The notes under the pieces are model-generated. The model ran no database searches, was not told the origin of the DNA, and saw only the letters and a list, made by a program, of their open reading frames with translations. Position numbers and translations under genes: made by a program. Positions 43,531-52,503 of a DNA stretch of 64,000 nt are shown piece after piece. The stretch is from an uncultured Oscillibacter sp. (lineage in GTDB: Bacteria > Bacillota > Clostridia > Oscillospirales > Oscillospiraceae). Positions within the stretch are counted from its first letter, which is position 1, and the number at the start of each line of letters is the position of its first letter. The stretch lies in contig CAJTZK010000009.1 of NCBI GenBank assembly GCA_910583785.1, positions 62,001 through 126,000 of the forward strand. Direction: 5' to 3'.

Positions 43531-44522
43531 AGCGGATGTTTCTGCTGGCGGTGCTGGCGCTGGGCCTTGTTCTGGGCTCCGCCTGCGGGGCCAGGACAAA
43601 TTCCCAGGGGGATTCGCCCAATGAGGAGCTGATCGTGATCGGTATGTCCCAAGTGGGAGCGGAATCCGACTGGCGGGTGGCGAACTCCGAGTCCATGAAG
43701 GCGGTTTTCTCCGAGGAGAACGGCTACCGCCTCCTGTTCAATGACGCCCGGCAGAAGCAGGAGAACCAGATCACCGCCATCCGGAGGTTCATCCAGCAGC
43801 AGGTGGACTATATCGTCCTGATGCCGATCAGCGAAAGCGGATGGGACTCCGTGCTTCAGGAGGCGAAGGAGGCGTCTATCCCCGTCATTTTGGTGGACCG
43901 TATGGCGGACGTGGAGGACGAGAGCCTTTATGCCGCCCATATTGGCTCTGACTTTTTGCGGGAGGGGACGCTGGCCGTGAATTGGATGGAGAGCGGCTTC
44001 CGGGAGCGCGGAGAGACCCTGGGCATCATCCACATCCAGGGCACCCTGGGGTCCACGGCCCAGCTTGGCCGGACGGCGGCGCTGGAGGCGGCCATAGAGA
44101 CCCATGGCCATTGGGAATTGCTGGCGCAGCTGGACGGGGATTTCACCCAGGCAAAGGCCTATGAGGTTATGACGGACTATCTTTCCGGTGTCCCGGGGCA
44201 GCGGCGCATCGACGTTGTGTACTGCGAAAACGACAACATCGCCTTTGGGGCCCTCCAGGCCCTGGAGGAACAGGGGTACCGCTGCGGGCGGGAAGGCGTG
44301 AACATCATTACCTTCGACGCGACCCGGGGAGCCCTGGCGGAGTGCTTAAACGGGAAAATCTCCCTGGTGGTGGAGTGCAACCCGCTGCTGGGGCCTCTGG
44401 TGGAGGAGGCTATCCAGACCATGGAGGCTGGGGGGACGCCGGAGAAGCACCGCTATGTAGAGGAACAGGCGTTTACCCAGGAGGATTTGACGGAAGCCCT
44501 GATTGCATGCCGGGAATATTGA
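43527..44522 (+). CDS. Sugar-binding lipoprotein, probable ligand sensor for the kinase
   Basis: 331 residues. Signal peptide with lipobox LGSAC (Cys 20). Periplasmic-binding-protein type 1 fold (family 4): LIVIGMSQVGAESDWRVANSESM, VDYIVLMPISESGWDSVLQEAK, TLGIIHIQGTLGSTAQLGRTAAL, VVYCENDNIAFGALQAL. Clearly paralogous to the transporter binding protein at 46145 (shared pattern SxxR.AN...M...F.EENGY). Being coupled by 4 bp to the kinase and separated from the transporter by AraR, it probably senses the sugar rather than delivers it. Confidence 0.88.
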   Translation: MKRMFLLAVLALGLVLGSACGARTNSQGDSPNEELIVIGMSQVGAESDWRVANSESMKAVFSEENGYRLLFNDARQKQENQITAIRRFIQQQVDYIVLMPISESGWDSVLQEAKEASIPVILVDRMADVEDESLYAAHIGSDFLREGTLAVNWMESGFRERGETLGIIHIQGTLGSTAQLGRTAALEAAIETHGHWELLAQLDGDFTQAKAYEVMTDYLSGVPGQRRIDVVYCENDNIAFGALQALEEQGYRCGREGVNIITFDATRGALAECLNGKISLVVECNPLLGPLVEEAIQTMEAGGTPEKHRYVEEQAFTQEDLTEALIACREY

Positions 44523-44524
44523 AC

Positions 44525-44570
44525 AAAGGCCGGGAACGGATGCCGCAGTCCGTCCCGGCCTTTGTTTATC
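44525..44570. terminator. Bidirectional terminator between convergent genes
   Basis: GC-rich stem AAAGGCCGGGAACGGA (44525-44540) with TCCGTCCCGGCCTTT (44549-44563), one bulge, then TTTGTTTAT on the right. Serves the sensor operon and possibly the convergent araR. Confidence 0.85.
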
Positions 44571-45638
44571 TTATCCGCTGTTCCGGCAGACCAGTTCCCA
44601 CTCCAGGGATTTTGAGCGGGCGGCCTCCCCGTGGAGGAGCCCGGTCATCTGCTCCGCGGCCACCCGGCCCATGCGGCTGCGGTGGCTGAGGGAGGTGATG
44701 GGCACGGGGCCCAGCTGGCTCAGGTAGCTGTTGTCAAAGCTGACCACCGCCACCTCCTCCGGCACCCGGCGTCCCGCCTCCAGCAGGGCTTGAATCAGGC
44801 GGTAGGCGATCTCATCGTTGTAGCAGATTACCGCCGTGGCGTCCTCCAGCCGTTTTTGCAGGAAGTCCGCCAGCAGCCGCCCGTCCCGGTTCTCCAGGAG
44901 GTGGCGGCGGTCCTCCGTGTCGTACCAGGCGAAGCGCCCGTCCCGGATGGAGAGCCCCGCGTCCCGGAGGGCGGAGACGGCCCCGTGGTACCGCTGGGGG
45001 CCCTGCACATCGTCGCTTTTAAAAATCCCGGCGATTTCCCGGTGCCCCTGGCCCGCCAGGTAACGGGCCAGCTGATAGCCGCCGCCGTAATTGTCGTCTG
45101 CCACACAGGGGACCCGGTCCAATCCGGCGTAAGCGCCATGGAGAAAGACAATGGGCGTGCCTGTCTGGAGCAGCCGCTGGTAAAGGTCGGCGTTGGGCGT
45201 GGGCAGGGCGGTCTTGGAGCCCTCCACCAGGAGGCCGCCCACGGGCTCCTCCAGCAGGCGGAGCAGAATTTCCCGCTCAGTGCTGACCCGGTTTTCCGTG
45301 GCGTACACGGCGGTGGAGTACCCCTGGCGGGAAAACACATCGGAAGCATCGTGGAGGATTGCGGGGAAGATGTAGTCATCCATAAAGGAGGCCACCACCG
45401 CAATCTGGCGGGGAGCCGCCCCCGGCAGCAGCCCGGTGGCATAGGACCCGCTGCCCTGCCGCCGATGAATCAGCCCCTCTTCCTCCAAAAGCGCCAGGGC
45501 GTGGCGGACCGTCTGGCGGCTCAGCTGGTATTGGCGGCTCAGCTCCTGCTCCGTGGGCAGCCTGTACCCGGGCCGTCCGCTGTTCCGGGCCAGCTCCTCC
45601 CGGAGCCGCTCCGCCAGCAGCTGGTATTTCATCGCCAT
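44571..45638 (-). CDS. araR: AraR-type arabinose repressor (GntR N-terminus, LacI-like sensor)
   Basis: 355 residues from ATG 45638 behind AAAGGAGG; a much longer upstream extension is rejected. The N-terminal GntR winged helix (KYQLLAERLREELARNSGRPGYRLPTEQELSRQYQLSRQTVRHAL) is joined to a LacI/GalR-type sugar-binding domain (QIAVVASFMDDYIFPAILHDA, GLLVEGSK, VPCVADDNYGGGYQLARYL, VAVVSFDNS). This chimeric layout is that of Bacillus AraR, which leaves its operators when L-arabinose binds. It is divergent from the sugar-transport/arabinose operon, whose last genes are araA and araD, supporting the call. Confidence 0.9.
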   Translation of the reverse strand: MAMKYQLLAERLREELARNSGRPGYRLPTEQELSRQYQLSRQTVRHALALLEEEGLIHRRQGSGSYATGLLPGAAPRQIAVVASFMDDYIFPAILHDASDVFSRQGYSTAVYATENRVSTEREILLRLLEEPVGGLLVEGSKTALPTPNADLYQRLLQTGTPIVFLHGAYAGLDRVPCVADDNYGGGYQLARYLAGQGHREIAGIFKSDDVQGPQRYHGAVSALRDAGLSIRDGRFAWYDTEDRRHLLENRDGRLLADFLQKRLEDATAVICYNDEIAYRLIQALLEAGRRVPEEVAVVSFDNSYLSQLGPVPITSLSHRSRMGRVAAEQMTGLLHGEAARSKSLEWELVCRNSG

Positions 45639-46051
45639 GCCCGCGCCTCCTTTCCGTTGATGGCTGTTTTCATTATACCAAGCGCCAAGGGTAATTTGCC
45701 CAAAATAAAGGTTGAGACATATTGGAACTTTGTCGGTTTTTTCAGAGAAAAACACAAATTGCCTCCGCGCCGATTGGAAAATCCCGGCCAGGCGGACATA
45801 ATTTTTCACCATTTGTCCGAAGAAAATCAACTGATTTTTCAGAATTAGGCAATCTGCCAGAGGAAAAAGATTCCCTGGCTTTTTTAAAAACCGGAAGAAA
45901 ACAAACAAATTAAGAAGACAAATCGTAAGATTTTCAACTTGATAGAAAATTGCTCCGCTTGTATGCGGGGAATTTGTACGATTATACGTCATAATAGCTA
46001 AAATTTGTTCTATTTACTCACACAAAAATAGATATAATAGCCAAAAATGTA
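45639..46051. promoter_or_regulatory. Divergent control region of araR and the arabinose operon
   Basis: AT-rich region. A TATAAT (45677-45672, minus) fits the araR promoter. TATAAT at 46033-46038 is a possible second rightward -10. ATTTGTACG at 45972-45980 resembles half of a Bacillus AraR operator, and ACAAAT elements occur nearby, but no full palindrome is present. I see no gene. Confidence 0.45.
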
Positions 46052-46080
46052 TTGACTTTGCCGGGGGAATCGTTTTTAAT
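46052..46080 (+). promoter_or_regulatory. Promoter of the arabinose transport/catabolism operon
   Basis: TTGACT (46052-46057), 17-bp spacer, TTTAAT (46075-46080), 65 bp before the ATG of the binding protein. Confidence 0.65.
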
Positions 46081-46144
46081 GCACCTATGGAAGCCGGACG
46101 GATATCCGGCGGCGGACCCAAAATCTGAAAGTGAGGAATTGGTC

Positions 46145-47185
46145 ATGAAGAAAGTCTTTTGTCTCATGCTGGCCCTGTGCATGGTCCTGGCCCTGGCCGC
46201 CTGCGGCGGCAAAACCGGAGACGATCCCGCTCCCGCCGACACTGGCAGCTCCGCCCCTGCGGACACTGGCTCTGACGCCCAGCAGCCCGCAGACGCTGGC
46301 GGGGAGCTGATCTCCGTGGGCGTTATCAACAACGACCCCAACGAATCCGGATACCGGACCGCCAACGATGCGGCCATGCGGGCAACCTTCAATGAAGAAA
46401 ACGGCTACAAAGCCACCTTCTACAACAACAATGACGCGGCCCAGCAGATTGCCACGGCCCAGCAGATGATCCAGGACGAGGTGGACTTCCTGCTCCTCTC
46501 TCCCGCCTCTACCACTGGCTGGGACACCGTTCTCCAGGATGCCCAGGCCGCTGGCACCCAGATTATCCTCTTCGACCGCATGCTGGAAGCGGATGAGAGC
46601 ATGTACGTAGCCGCCGTCGTCTCCGACATGCCCGCCGAGGGCCAGACCGCCGTGGACTGGCTGGCGGCTCAGGGCCTGAGCGAGTACAACATCATCCACA
46701 TCCAGGGCCACATGGGCTCCGACGCCCAGCTGGGCCGCACGGGCGCCCTGGACGAGAAGGTTGCCGCCGAGGGCAGCTGGAACTATGTGACCCAGCAGAC
46801 CGCCGACTGGGACGAGGCCACCGCCCGTACCATCACCCAGTCCGTGATCGACTCCGGAAAGCCCTTTAATGTAATTTACGCCGAAAACAACGGCATGGCC
46901 CGGGGCGCTGTGGCTGCCCTGGACGCCGCCGGAATCACCCACGGTAAAGACGGCGACGTCATTGTCATGGGCTTCGACAGCGACAAGTGGGCTTTTGAAG
47001 AGGTTTTGGCGGGCCGCTGGAACTATATGGGCCTATGCAACCCCCTCCAGGCTGATACGGTGGACAGCATCATCAAGGACCTGATGGCCGGGAACGCTCC
47101 CGCCCAGAAGATTACCTACACCCCCGAGCAGGGCTTCGACTGCGACACCCTGACCCAGGCCGATGTGGATACCTACGGAACCTGA
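46145..47185 (+). CDS. Sugar ABC transporter substrate-binding lipoprotein
   Basis: 346 residues from ATG 46145; the upstream in-frame extension lacks an RBS. Lipobox LALAAC (Cys 20) then an Ala/Asp/Pro-rich linker. Type 1 periplasmic fold of the YtfQ/ribose-binding kind: ISVGVINNDPNESGYRTANDAAM, DEVDFLLLSPASTTGWDTVL, YNIIHIQGHMGSDAQLGRTGAL, FNVIYAENNGMARGAVAAL. First gene of the operon, so it would be most abundant. Arabinose, probably the furanose form as for YtfQ-type proteins, is the expected ligand from context. Confidence 0.92.
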   Translation: MKKVFCLMLALCMVLALAACGGKTGDDPAPADTGSSAPADTGSDAQQPADAGGELISVGVINNDPNESGYRTANDAAMRATFNEENGYKATFYNNNDAAQQIATAQQMIQDEVDFLLLSPASTTGWDTVLQDAQAAGTQIILFDRMLEADESMYVAAVVSDMPAEGQTAVDWLAAQGLSEYNIIHIQGHMGSDAQLGRTGALDEKVAAEGSWNYVTQQTADWDEATARTITQSVIDSGKPFNVIYAENNGMARGAVAALDAAGITHGKDGDVIVMGFDSDKWAFEEVLAGRWNYMGLCNPLQADTVDSIIKDLMAGNAPAQKITYTPEQGFDCDTLTQADVDTYGT

Positions 47186-47216
47186 GTACAGGCCATCTTA
47201 ACATCACGTGACCCGG

Positions 47217-47252
47217 CACGCGGCGCGGCATGTCAGCCGCGCCGCGTGTTTT
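47217..47252 (+). terminator. Intra-operon attenuating terminator after the binding protein
   Basis: Perfect 13-bp GC stem (47217-47229 with 47236-47248) followed by TTTT. 31 bp after the binding-protein stop and 30 bp before the ATPase gene. Partial termination here would give excess binding protein. Confidence 0.75.
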
Positions 47253-47281
47253 AAAATCTGAGAGAATGGAGGCGTATCCCT

Positions 47282-48796
47282 ATGCAGAAAGGCGCGGTAT
47301 TGGAAATGCGGGGCATCTGCAAGTATTTCCCCGGCGTACGCGCCCTTCAGGATGTGGATTTTACCCTGCGCAGGGGAGAAATCCACGCCCTGATGGGGGA
47401 GAACGGCGCCGGAAAATCCACGCTGATTAAGGTGCTGACCGGCGTGTATCCCAAGGACGGGGGAGAGGTCCACATTGAGGGCGTGAACGGGCCCGCCGTT
47501 ATCCGCTCTCCCCAGGACGCCCAAAACGCGGGAATCAGCACGGTGTACCAGGAGATCACCCTGTGCCCCAACCTGAGCGTGGCGGAGAACATGTACATCG
47601 GCCGCACCAAGGGGGCGGTTACCAATTGGAGGAAGATGAACAGCGGCGCGGGGAAAATCCTGGAATCCCTGGGCATCCCCGCCAGTCCCACCCAGCAGCT
47701 GGGCACCTGTTCCATCGCCGTGCAGCAGATGGTGGCCATCGCCCGGGCGGTGGACATGGAGTGCAAGGTGCTGATTCTGGACGAACCTACCTCTTCCCTG
47801 GATGAGCAGGAGGTACAGAAGCTCTTCGGCCTCATGCGGGACCTGCGGAAAAAGGGCGTGGGAATCCTCTTCGTCACCCACTTCCTGGAGCAGGTCTACG
47901 AGGTCTGCGACCGGATCACCGTCCTCCGGGACGGCCAGCTGGTGGGCGAGTACGTCATCGAGGACCTGCCCCGGGTGAAGCTGGTCAGCAAGATGCTGGG
48001 CAAGGAGCTGGACGACATGGCCGACATCAAGGGCGAGTCCGGCGGCGCATCCGCCAGCCGGGAGAGCGCGCCCGTACTGGAGGCCCAGGGCCTTTGCAGC
48101 AACGCGGGCATCCAGCCCTTTGATTTCTCCATCCGCAAGGGGGAGGTCAACGGCTTCACCGGGCTGCTGGGCTCCGGGCGGAGCGAGTGCGTCCGGGCCA
48201 TCTTCGGCGCGGACCGGGTCACGGGCGGCACCGTGAAGATGGACGGCAAGGAGGCCAGGATTAAAAAGCCCCTGGACGCCATGAAGCGGGGCATCGGCTA
48301 CCTGCCCGAGGACCGGAAGGGCGACGGCATTGTGGGGGATCTTTCCGTCCGGGAGAACATCATCCTGGCCTACCAGGTGATGAAGGGCTTCTTCCGGCCC
48401 ATCTCCAGGGCCCAGGCGGAGGCCTTCGCCGACAACTACATCCAGCTGCTGGAGATCAAGACCGCCTCGGCGGACACTCCCATCAAATCCCTCTCCGGCG
48501 GCAACCAGCAAAAGTGCATCCTGGCCCGGTGGCTCCTCACGGACCCCAAGTACCTGATTCTGGACGAACCCACCCGGGGCATTGACATCGGCACCAAAAT
48601 TGAAATCCAGAAGCTGGTCCTGCGGCTGGCGGAGAAGGGCACCAGCGTGACCTTCATCTCCTCGGAGATCGACGAGATGCTGCGCACCTGTTCCCGGCTC
48701 ATCGTCATGCGGGACCGGAAGGCGGTAGGCGAGCTTTCCGGAGAGGACCTGACCCAGACAAAGATTATGGCGACCATTGCGGGAGGTGAGGAATGA
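47282..48796 (+). CDS. Sugar ABC transporter ATP-binding protein (two-domain, RbsA/YtfR type)
   Basis: 504 residues with two ATPase halves. First half: Walker A GENGAGKST, Q-loop YQEITLCPNLSV, Walker B VLILDEPTSSLD. Second half: degenerate Walker A GLLGSGRSE, signature LSGGNQQKC, Walker B LILDEPTRGIDIG. This asymmetry is typical of RbsA/MglA/AraG/YtfR. Drives uptake with the two permeases that follow; overlaps the first permease gene by 4 bp. Confidence 0.95.
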   Translation: MQKGAVLEMRGICKYFPGVRALQDVDFTLRRGEIHALMGENGAGKSTLIKVLTGVYPKDGGEVHIEGVNGPAVIRSPQDAQNAGISTVYQEITLCPNLSVAENMYIGRTKGAVTNWRKMNSGAGKILESLGIPASPTQQLGTCSIAVQQMVAIARAVDMECKVLILDEPTSSLDEQEVQKLFGLMRDLRKKGVGILFVTHFLEQVYEVCDRITVLRDGQLVGEYVIEDLPRVKLVSKMLGKELDDMADIKGESGGASASRESAPVLEAQGLCSNAGIQPFDFSIRKGEVNGFTGLLGSGRSECVRAIFGADRVTGGTVKMDGKEARIKKPLDAMKRGIGYLPEDRKGDGIVGDLSVRENIILAYQVMKGFFRPISRAQAEAFADNYIQLLEIKTASADTPIKSLSGGNQQKCILARWLLTDPKYLILDEPTRGIDIGTKIEIQKLVLRLAEKGTSVTFISSEIDEMLRTCSRLIVMRDRKAVGELSGEDLTQTKIMATIAGGEE

Positions 48797-49908
48797 TGAC
48801 TCCGGTGAAAAATCCTGAGACCAAAGTGAAACAGCCCGGGGAGAGCTTCTTCAAGCGGCTCATCCGGCAGCAGCTCTTTATCCCCTTCGCGGCGCTGGCC
48901 CTGCTGGTGATTTTCAACCTGGCTGCCGACCCGTCCTTCTTCGCCGTCACCATCAAGGAGAACAGCCTGGGCAACCCGGTGCTCAGCGGCAACATTATCT
49001 CCGTGCTGGACAACGCCTCGGAGCTGGTGATTCTGGCCATCGGCATGACCCTGGTGACCGCCTCCTCCGGCGGACAGGATATCTCCGTGGGCGCTACCAT
49101 GGCCATTGCCGGAAGCGTCATCCTGCGGATAGCCTGCGGCGGGCAGGTGACCGCCGACACGCTCCAGGCGCCCCTGTTCCTGGCTGTCCTGGCGGGCATC
49201 GTGGCAACCGCCCTCTTCGGCGCGTTTAACGGCACGCTGGTTGCCTACTTCAAAATCCAGCCCATGGTGGCCACCCTGATTATGTTTACCGCCGGGCGCT
49301 CCATCGCGGCTTGGATCAACAACAACCAGCTGCCCATTATGAACGACATTTCCTTCAAATACGCGGGGACCTTCCTGCCCGGCATTCCCGTGCCCACCCC
49401 TATTTTCATCACCGCCTTTGTGATCCTGGTGTTCTGGCTGGTGCTGAGATTCACCACCCTGGGGCTCTACACCCAGTCGGTGGGCATCAACGCCAATTCC
49501 TCCCGCCTCAATGGCCTGGACCCGCAGATGATCAAGCTGCTCACCTACGTGATCCTGGGCGTGTGCGTGGCGGTGGCGGGCTTCATCCGCGTCAGCCGCA
49601 GCGGCTCCATCAATTACTCCCGTATCGCGGAGAATATTGAGATGGACGCCATCCTGGCGGTGGCCCTGGGGGGCAATGCCCTCTCCGGTGGCAAGTTCAA
49701 CATTTACGGCTCCATCCTGGGGGCCTATGTCATCCAGTTCCTCACCACCACGCTTTACAAGTATGAAGTGCCCTCCACGGCCCTGCCCGCCTACAAGGCG
49801 GTGGTGGTCATTCTGCTGGTGGTGCTCAGCGCCCCGGTGGTGCGGAGCAAGATGGCGGGCCTGCGGCTCCAGGCCAGGGCGGGCAGCATCGCAAAGGAGG
49901 CGAAGTGA
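48793..49908 (+). CDS. Sugar ABC transporter permease (first, YtfT type)
   Basis: 371 residues, eight to ten membrane helices. Family motif LVTASSGGQDISVGATMAIAGSVI, and SRLNGLDPQMIKLLTYVILGVCVAVAGF, and MDAILAVALGGNALSGGKFNIYGSILGAYV, characteristic of the RbsC/YtfT branched-chain-type sugar permeases. Forms a heterodimer with the next permease. Confidence 0.94.
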   Translation: MMTPVKNPETKVKQPGESFFKRLIRQQLFIPFAALALLVIFNLAADPSFFAVTIKENSLGNPVLSGNIISVLDNASELVILAIGMTLVTASSGGQDISVGATMAIAGSVILRIACGGQVTADTLQAPLFLAVLAGIVATALFGAFNGTLVAYFKIQPMVATLIMFTAGRSIAAWINNNQLPIMNDISFKYAGTFLPGIPVPTPIFITAFVILVFWLVLRFTTLGLYTQSVGINANSSRLNGLDPQMIKLLTYVILGVCVAVAGFIRVSRSGSINYSRIAENIEMDAILAVALGGNALSGGKFNIYGSILGAYVIQFLTTTLYKYEVPSTALPAYKAVVVILLVVLSAPVVRSKMAGLRLQARAGSIAKEAK

Positions 49909-49909
49909 C

Positions 49910-50968
49910 ATGACGACTACCGCAAGCAAAGCGCCCCGTCTCAAGGCCCGCCGGGACCTCTCGGATACCAATCTGCTGCTCACCATCACGGTCCTGGTCT
50001 TTTTCGCCCTGTACCTGTCCGCCATCCTCTTCCTGGGAGGCGGGTTCACCAAGCCCCAGAATTTCCTCAATATCCTGAACAACAACGCCTCCCTGATCGT
50101 TCTGTCCTGCGGCATGAGCATCGTCATGATCACGGGGGGAATCGACATCAGCGTAGGCGCCGTCACCAGCCTGGTCTGCATGGCCAGCGCGGTAAACCTG
50201 GAACAGCAGGGCGGCAGCATCCTGACGGTCCTCCTCATCGGCCTGGGCATCGGCCTGGCCTTTGGGGTGGTTCAGGGCTACCTGGTGGCCTGCCTGGAAA
50301 TCCAGCCCTTTATTGTGTCCCTGGCGGGCATGTTCTTCGCCAAGGGCATGACCACCATCGTCAGCAAGGAACCCATCCGGGTGACCAACGCGGGCTTCCT
50401 GGCAGTGAAGGATACCCGCATCATCGTTCCCGGCCTGGGATCCAACAACAAGCTGGGCCAATACATTCCGGCCTATGTGGAGGTGGGCGTCGTCATCGCC
50501 CTGCTGGTGGTCGTGCTCCTGTTCTGCCTTCTGCGCTGGACGAAGCTGGGCCGCAGCTTTTACGCCGTGGGCGGAAACAATCAGAGCGCCAACATGCTGG
50601 GCATCAACGTGCGCCGCACCAAGTTCCTGGCCCATGTGCTGTGCAGCCTTCTGGCGGGCCTGGGCGGCATCCTGTACTTCCTCCACGTGGGAAGCGGCGA
50701 CGTGGCCAACGGCGCGGGAGATGAGATGAACGCCATTGCGTCCTCTATCATCGGAGGGACCCTGCTCACAGGCGGCGTGGGCAACGTGGCGGGAACCTTC
50801 TTCGGCGTCATGAGCCTGAATACCATCAAGCGGATCGTCTCCTCCCTGGGCTTTGACGAGGCATGGTGGTCCAACATCACCGTGGCGGCCATGCTCTGCC
50901 TGTTCCTGGTGGTCCAGAGCGTGGTGCTGCTGCGGAAGAACACTGGCGGCAAGGAGGGCGGAACATGA
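49910..50968 (+). CDS. Sugar ABC transporter permease (second, YjfF type)
   Basis: 352 residues from ATG 49910, directly after the previous stop and behind AAAGGAGG; the longer frame reading back into the first permease is a shadow. Motifs LSCGMSIVMITGGIDISVGAVTSLV, YAVGGNNQSANMLGINVRRTKFLAHV and IIGGTLLTGGVGNVAGTFFGV match the YjfF/RbsC family. The two-permease arrangement is like the E. coli YtfQRT-YjfF galactofuranose system. ATGA overlap with the kinase gene. Confidence 0.94.
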   Translation: MTTTASKAPRLKARRDLSDTNLLLTITVLVFFALYLSAILFLGGGFTKPQNFLNILNNNASLIVLSCGMSIVMITGGIDISVGAVTSLVCMASAVNLEQQGGSILTVLLIGLGIGLAFGVVQGYLVACLEIQPFIVSLAGMFFAKGMTTIVSKEPIRVTNAGFLAVKDTRIIVPGLGSNNKLGQYIPAYVEVGVVIALLVVVLLFCLLRWTKLGRSFYAVGGNNQSANMLGINVRRTKFLAHVLCSLLAGLGGILYFLHVGSGDVANGAGDEMNAIASSIIGGTLLTGGVGNVAGTFFGVMSLNTIKRIVSSLGFDEAWWSNITVAAMLCLFLVVQSVVLLRKNTGGKEGGT

Positions 50969-52491
50969 AAACCTGCTTAGGAATTGAGCTGGGTTCCACC
51001 CGCATCAAGGCCGTGACCGTTGGCGGCGGCTTCCAGCCCGTTTCCTCCGGGGACTACACCTGGGCCTCCTGCTATAAAAGCGGCGTTTGGACCTACCCCC
51101 TGGAGGAGGTCTGGAAAGGGCTGAAAACAGCCCTTTCCCAGGTGGAAAACCGGGAGAATATTGCCGCCATGGGTGTGTCCGCCATGATGCACGGCTATCT
51201 GGCTTTCGACAAGGACTGGAAGCTTCTGACCCCCTTCCGCACCTGGCAGAACACCATGACTGGCCCGGCGGCGGCGGAGCTGACGGAGCTGTTCGGCTTT
51301 AACATCCCCCAGCGCTGGAGCATCGCCCACCTCTACCAGGCGGTGCTGAACGGCGAGGAACACGTTCCCCAGGTTGCCCATATTACCACCCTGGCGGGCT
51401 ATGTCCACTATATGCTCACCGGAGTCAACGCCGTGGGCATAGGGGAGGCCTCCGGCATGTTCCCCATCGACAGCGCCACCCTGGACTACGACGCTGGGAT
51501 GCTGGCAAAGTTCGCCGCCCTGCCGGATATCCAGGCCCTTCCCTGGAAGCTGGAGGACCTTCTCCCGAAGGTCCTGGCCGCCGGGGAGCCTGCCGGGACC
51601 CTCACGGAGTCCGGCGCGGCCCGGCTGGGTGGCTTGCTGGCCCCGGGAATTCCCTTTGCCCCGGCGGAAGGGGACGCGGGAACGGGCATGACCGCCACCA
51701 ACGCCGTGGCCCCCCGGACGGGCAACGTCTCCGCCGGGACCTCTATCTTCTCCATGGTGGTGCTGGAGAAGCCCCTGAAAAAGGTCTATGAGGAAATCGA
51801 CCTGGTGGCCACCCCCGCCGGCGCCCCGGTGGCCATGGTCCACTGCAACAACTGCACCAACGACACCAACGCCTGGGTCAGCGTCCTGGGGGAGGCGGCT
51901 CGTTTGTTCGGCGCGAATCCCGACTCCGGTGAGCTGTACACCAAGCTCTATGAAAAGAGCCTGGAAGGGGACGCGGACTGCGGCGGCGTGCTGGTGTGCA
52001 ATTACTTAGCCGGGGAGGGAGTTACCCACATGGACGCGGGACGCCCCCTGGTGGCCCGGACCCCGGAGACGGGCTTTACCCTGGCGAACTTTTTCAAGGC
52101 CCAGCTCTATGCCACCATGGCTACCCTGAAAATCGGGATGGACATCCTGGCGCAGGAGGGAGCCGCCATCGATTCCCTGATGGGGCACGGGGGCCTGTTC
52201 AAGACCCCGGTGGTAGGGCAGAGCTACCTGGCCGCCGCCTGCGGCGCCCCCGTTGCCTGCATGGAGACGGCGGGAGAGGGAGGCCCCTACGGCATGGCCC
52301 TGCTGGCGGCTTATATGCTGCGCAAAGCGGAGGGCGAGCGGCTGGAGGACTTCCTGGGCCGCCGGGTGTTCGCCGGAGCCGCCGGGACCACCGTCCAGCC
52401 AAGCGCCGCCCTGAAGGAGGGCTTCAACACCTATATCCGGCGGTACAGGGCTCTGCTTGAGGTGGAGCGTGCCGCAGTGGAACACCTGTAA
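50965..52491 (+). CDS. FGGY-family carbohydrate kinase, ribulokinase-like
   Basis: 508 residues from ATG 50965. ATP-phosphate loop near the start (GIELGSTRIKAV), FGGY first domain (MGVSAMMHGYLAFD, FRTWQN), catalytic-Asp region EGDAGTGMTATN, and second-domain motifs (NVSAGTSIFSMV, LMGHGGLFKTPVVGQSYLAAA, GEGGPYGMALLAAY). It sits directly before araA and araD, so phosphorylation of L-ribulose to L-ribulose 5-phosphate is the likely reaction. It is not a close relative of E. coli AraB by eye, so the araB symbol is withheld. Confidence 0.85.
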   Translation: MKTCLGIELGSTRIKAVTVGGGFQPVSSGDYTWASCYKSGVWTYPLEEVWKGLKTALSQVENRENIAAMGVSAMMHGYLAFDKDWKLLTPFRTWQNTMTGPAAAELTELFGFNIPQRWSIAHLYQAVLNGEEHVPQVAHITTLAGYVHYMLTGVNAVGIGEASGMFPIDSATLDYDAGMLAKFAALPDIQALPWKLEDLLPKVLAAGEPAGTLTESGAARLGGLLAPGIPFAPAEGDAGTGMTATNAVAPRTGNVSAGTSIFSMVVLEKPLKKVYEEIDLVATPAGAPVAMVHCNNCTNDTNAWVSVLGEAARLFGANPDSGELYTKLYEKSLEGDADCGGVLVCNYLAGEGVTHMDAGRPLVARTPETGFTLANFFKAQLYATMATLKIGMDILAQEGAAIDSLMGHGGLFKTPVVGQSYLAAACGAPVACMETAGEGGPYGMALLAAYMLRKAEGERLEDFLGRRVFAGAAGTTVQPSAALKEGFNTYIRRYRALLEVERAAVEHL

Positions 52492-52503
52492 GGAGGAAGA
52501 TTC

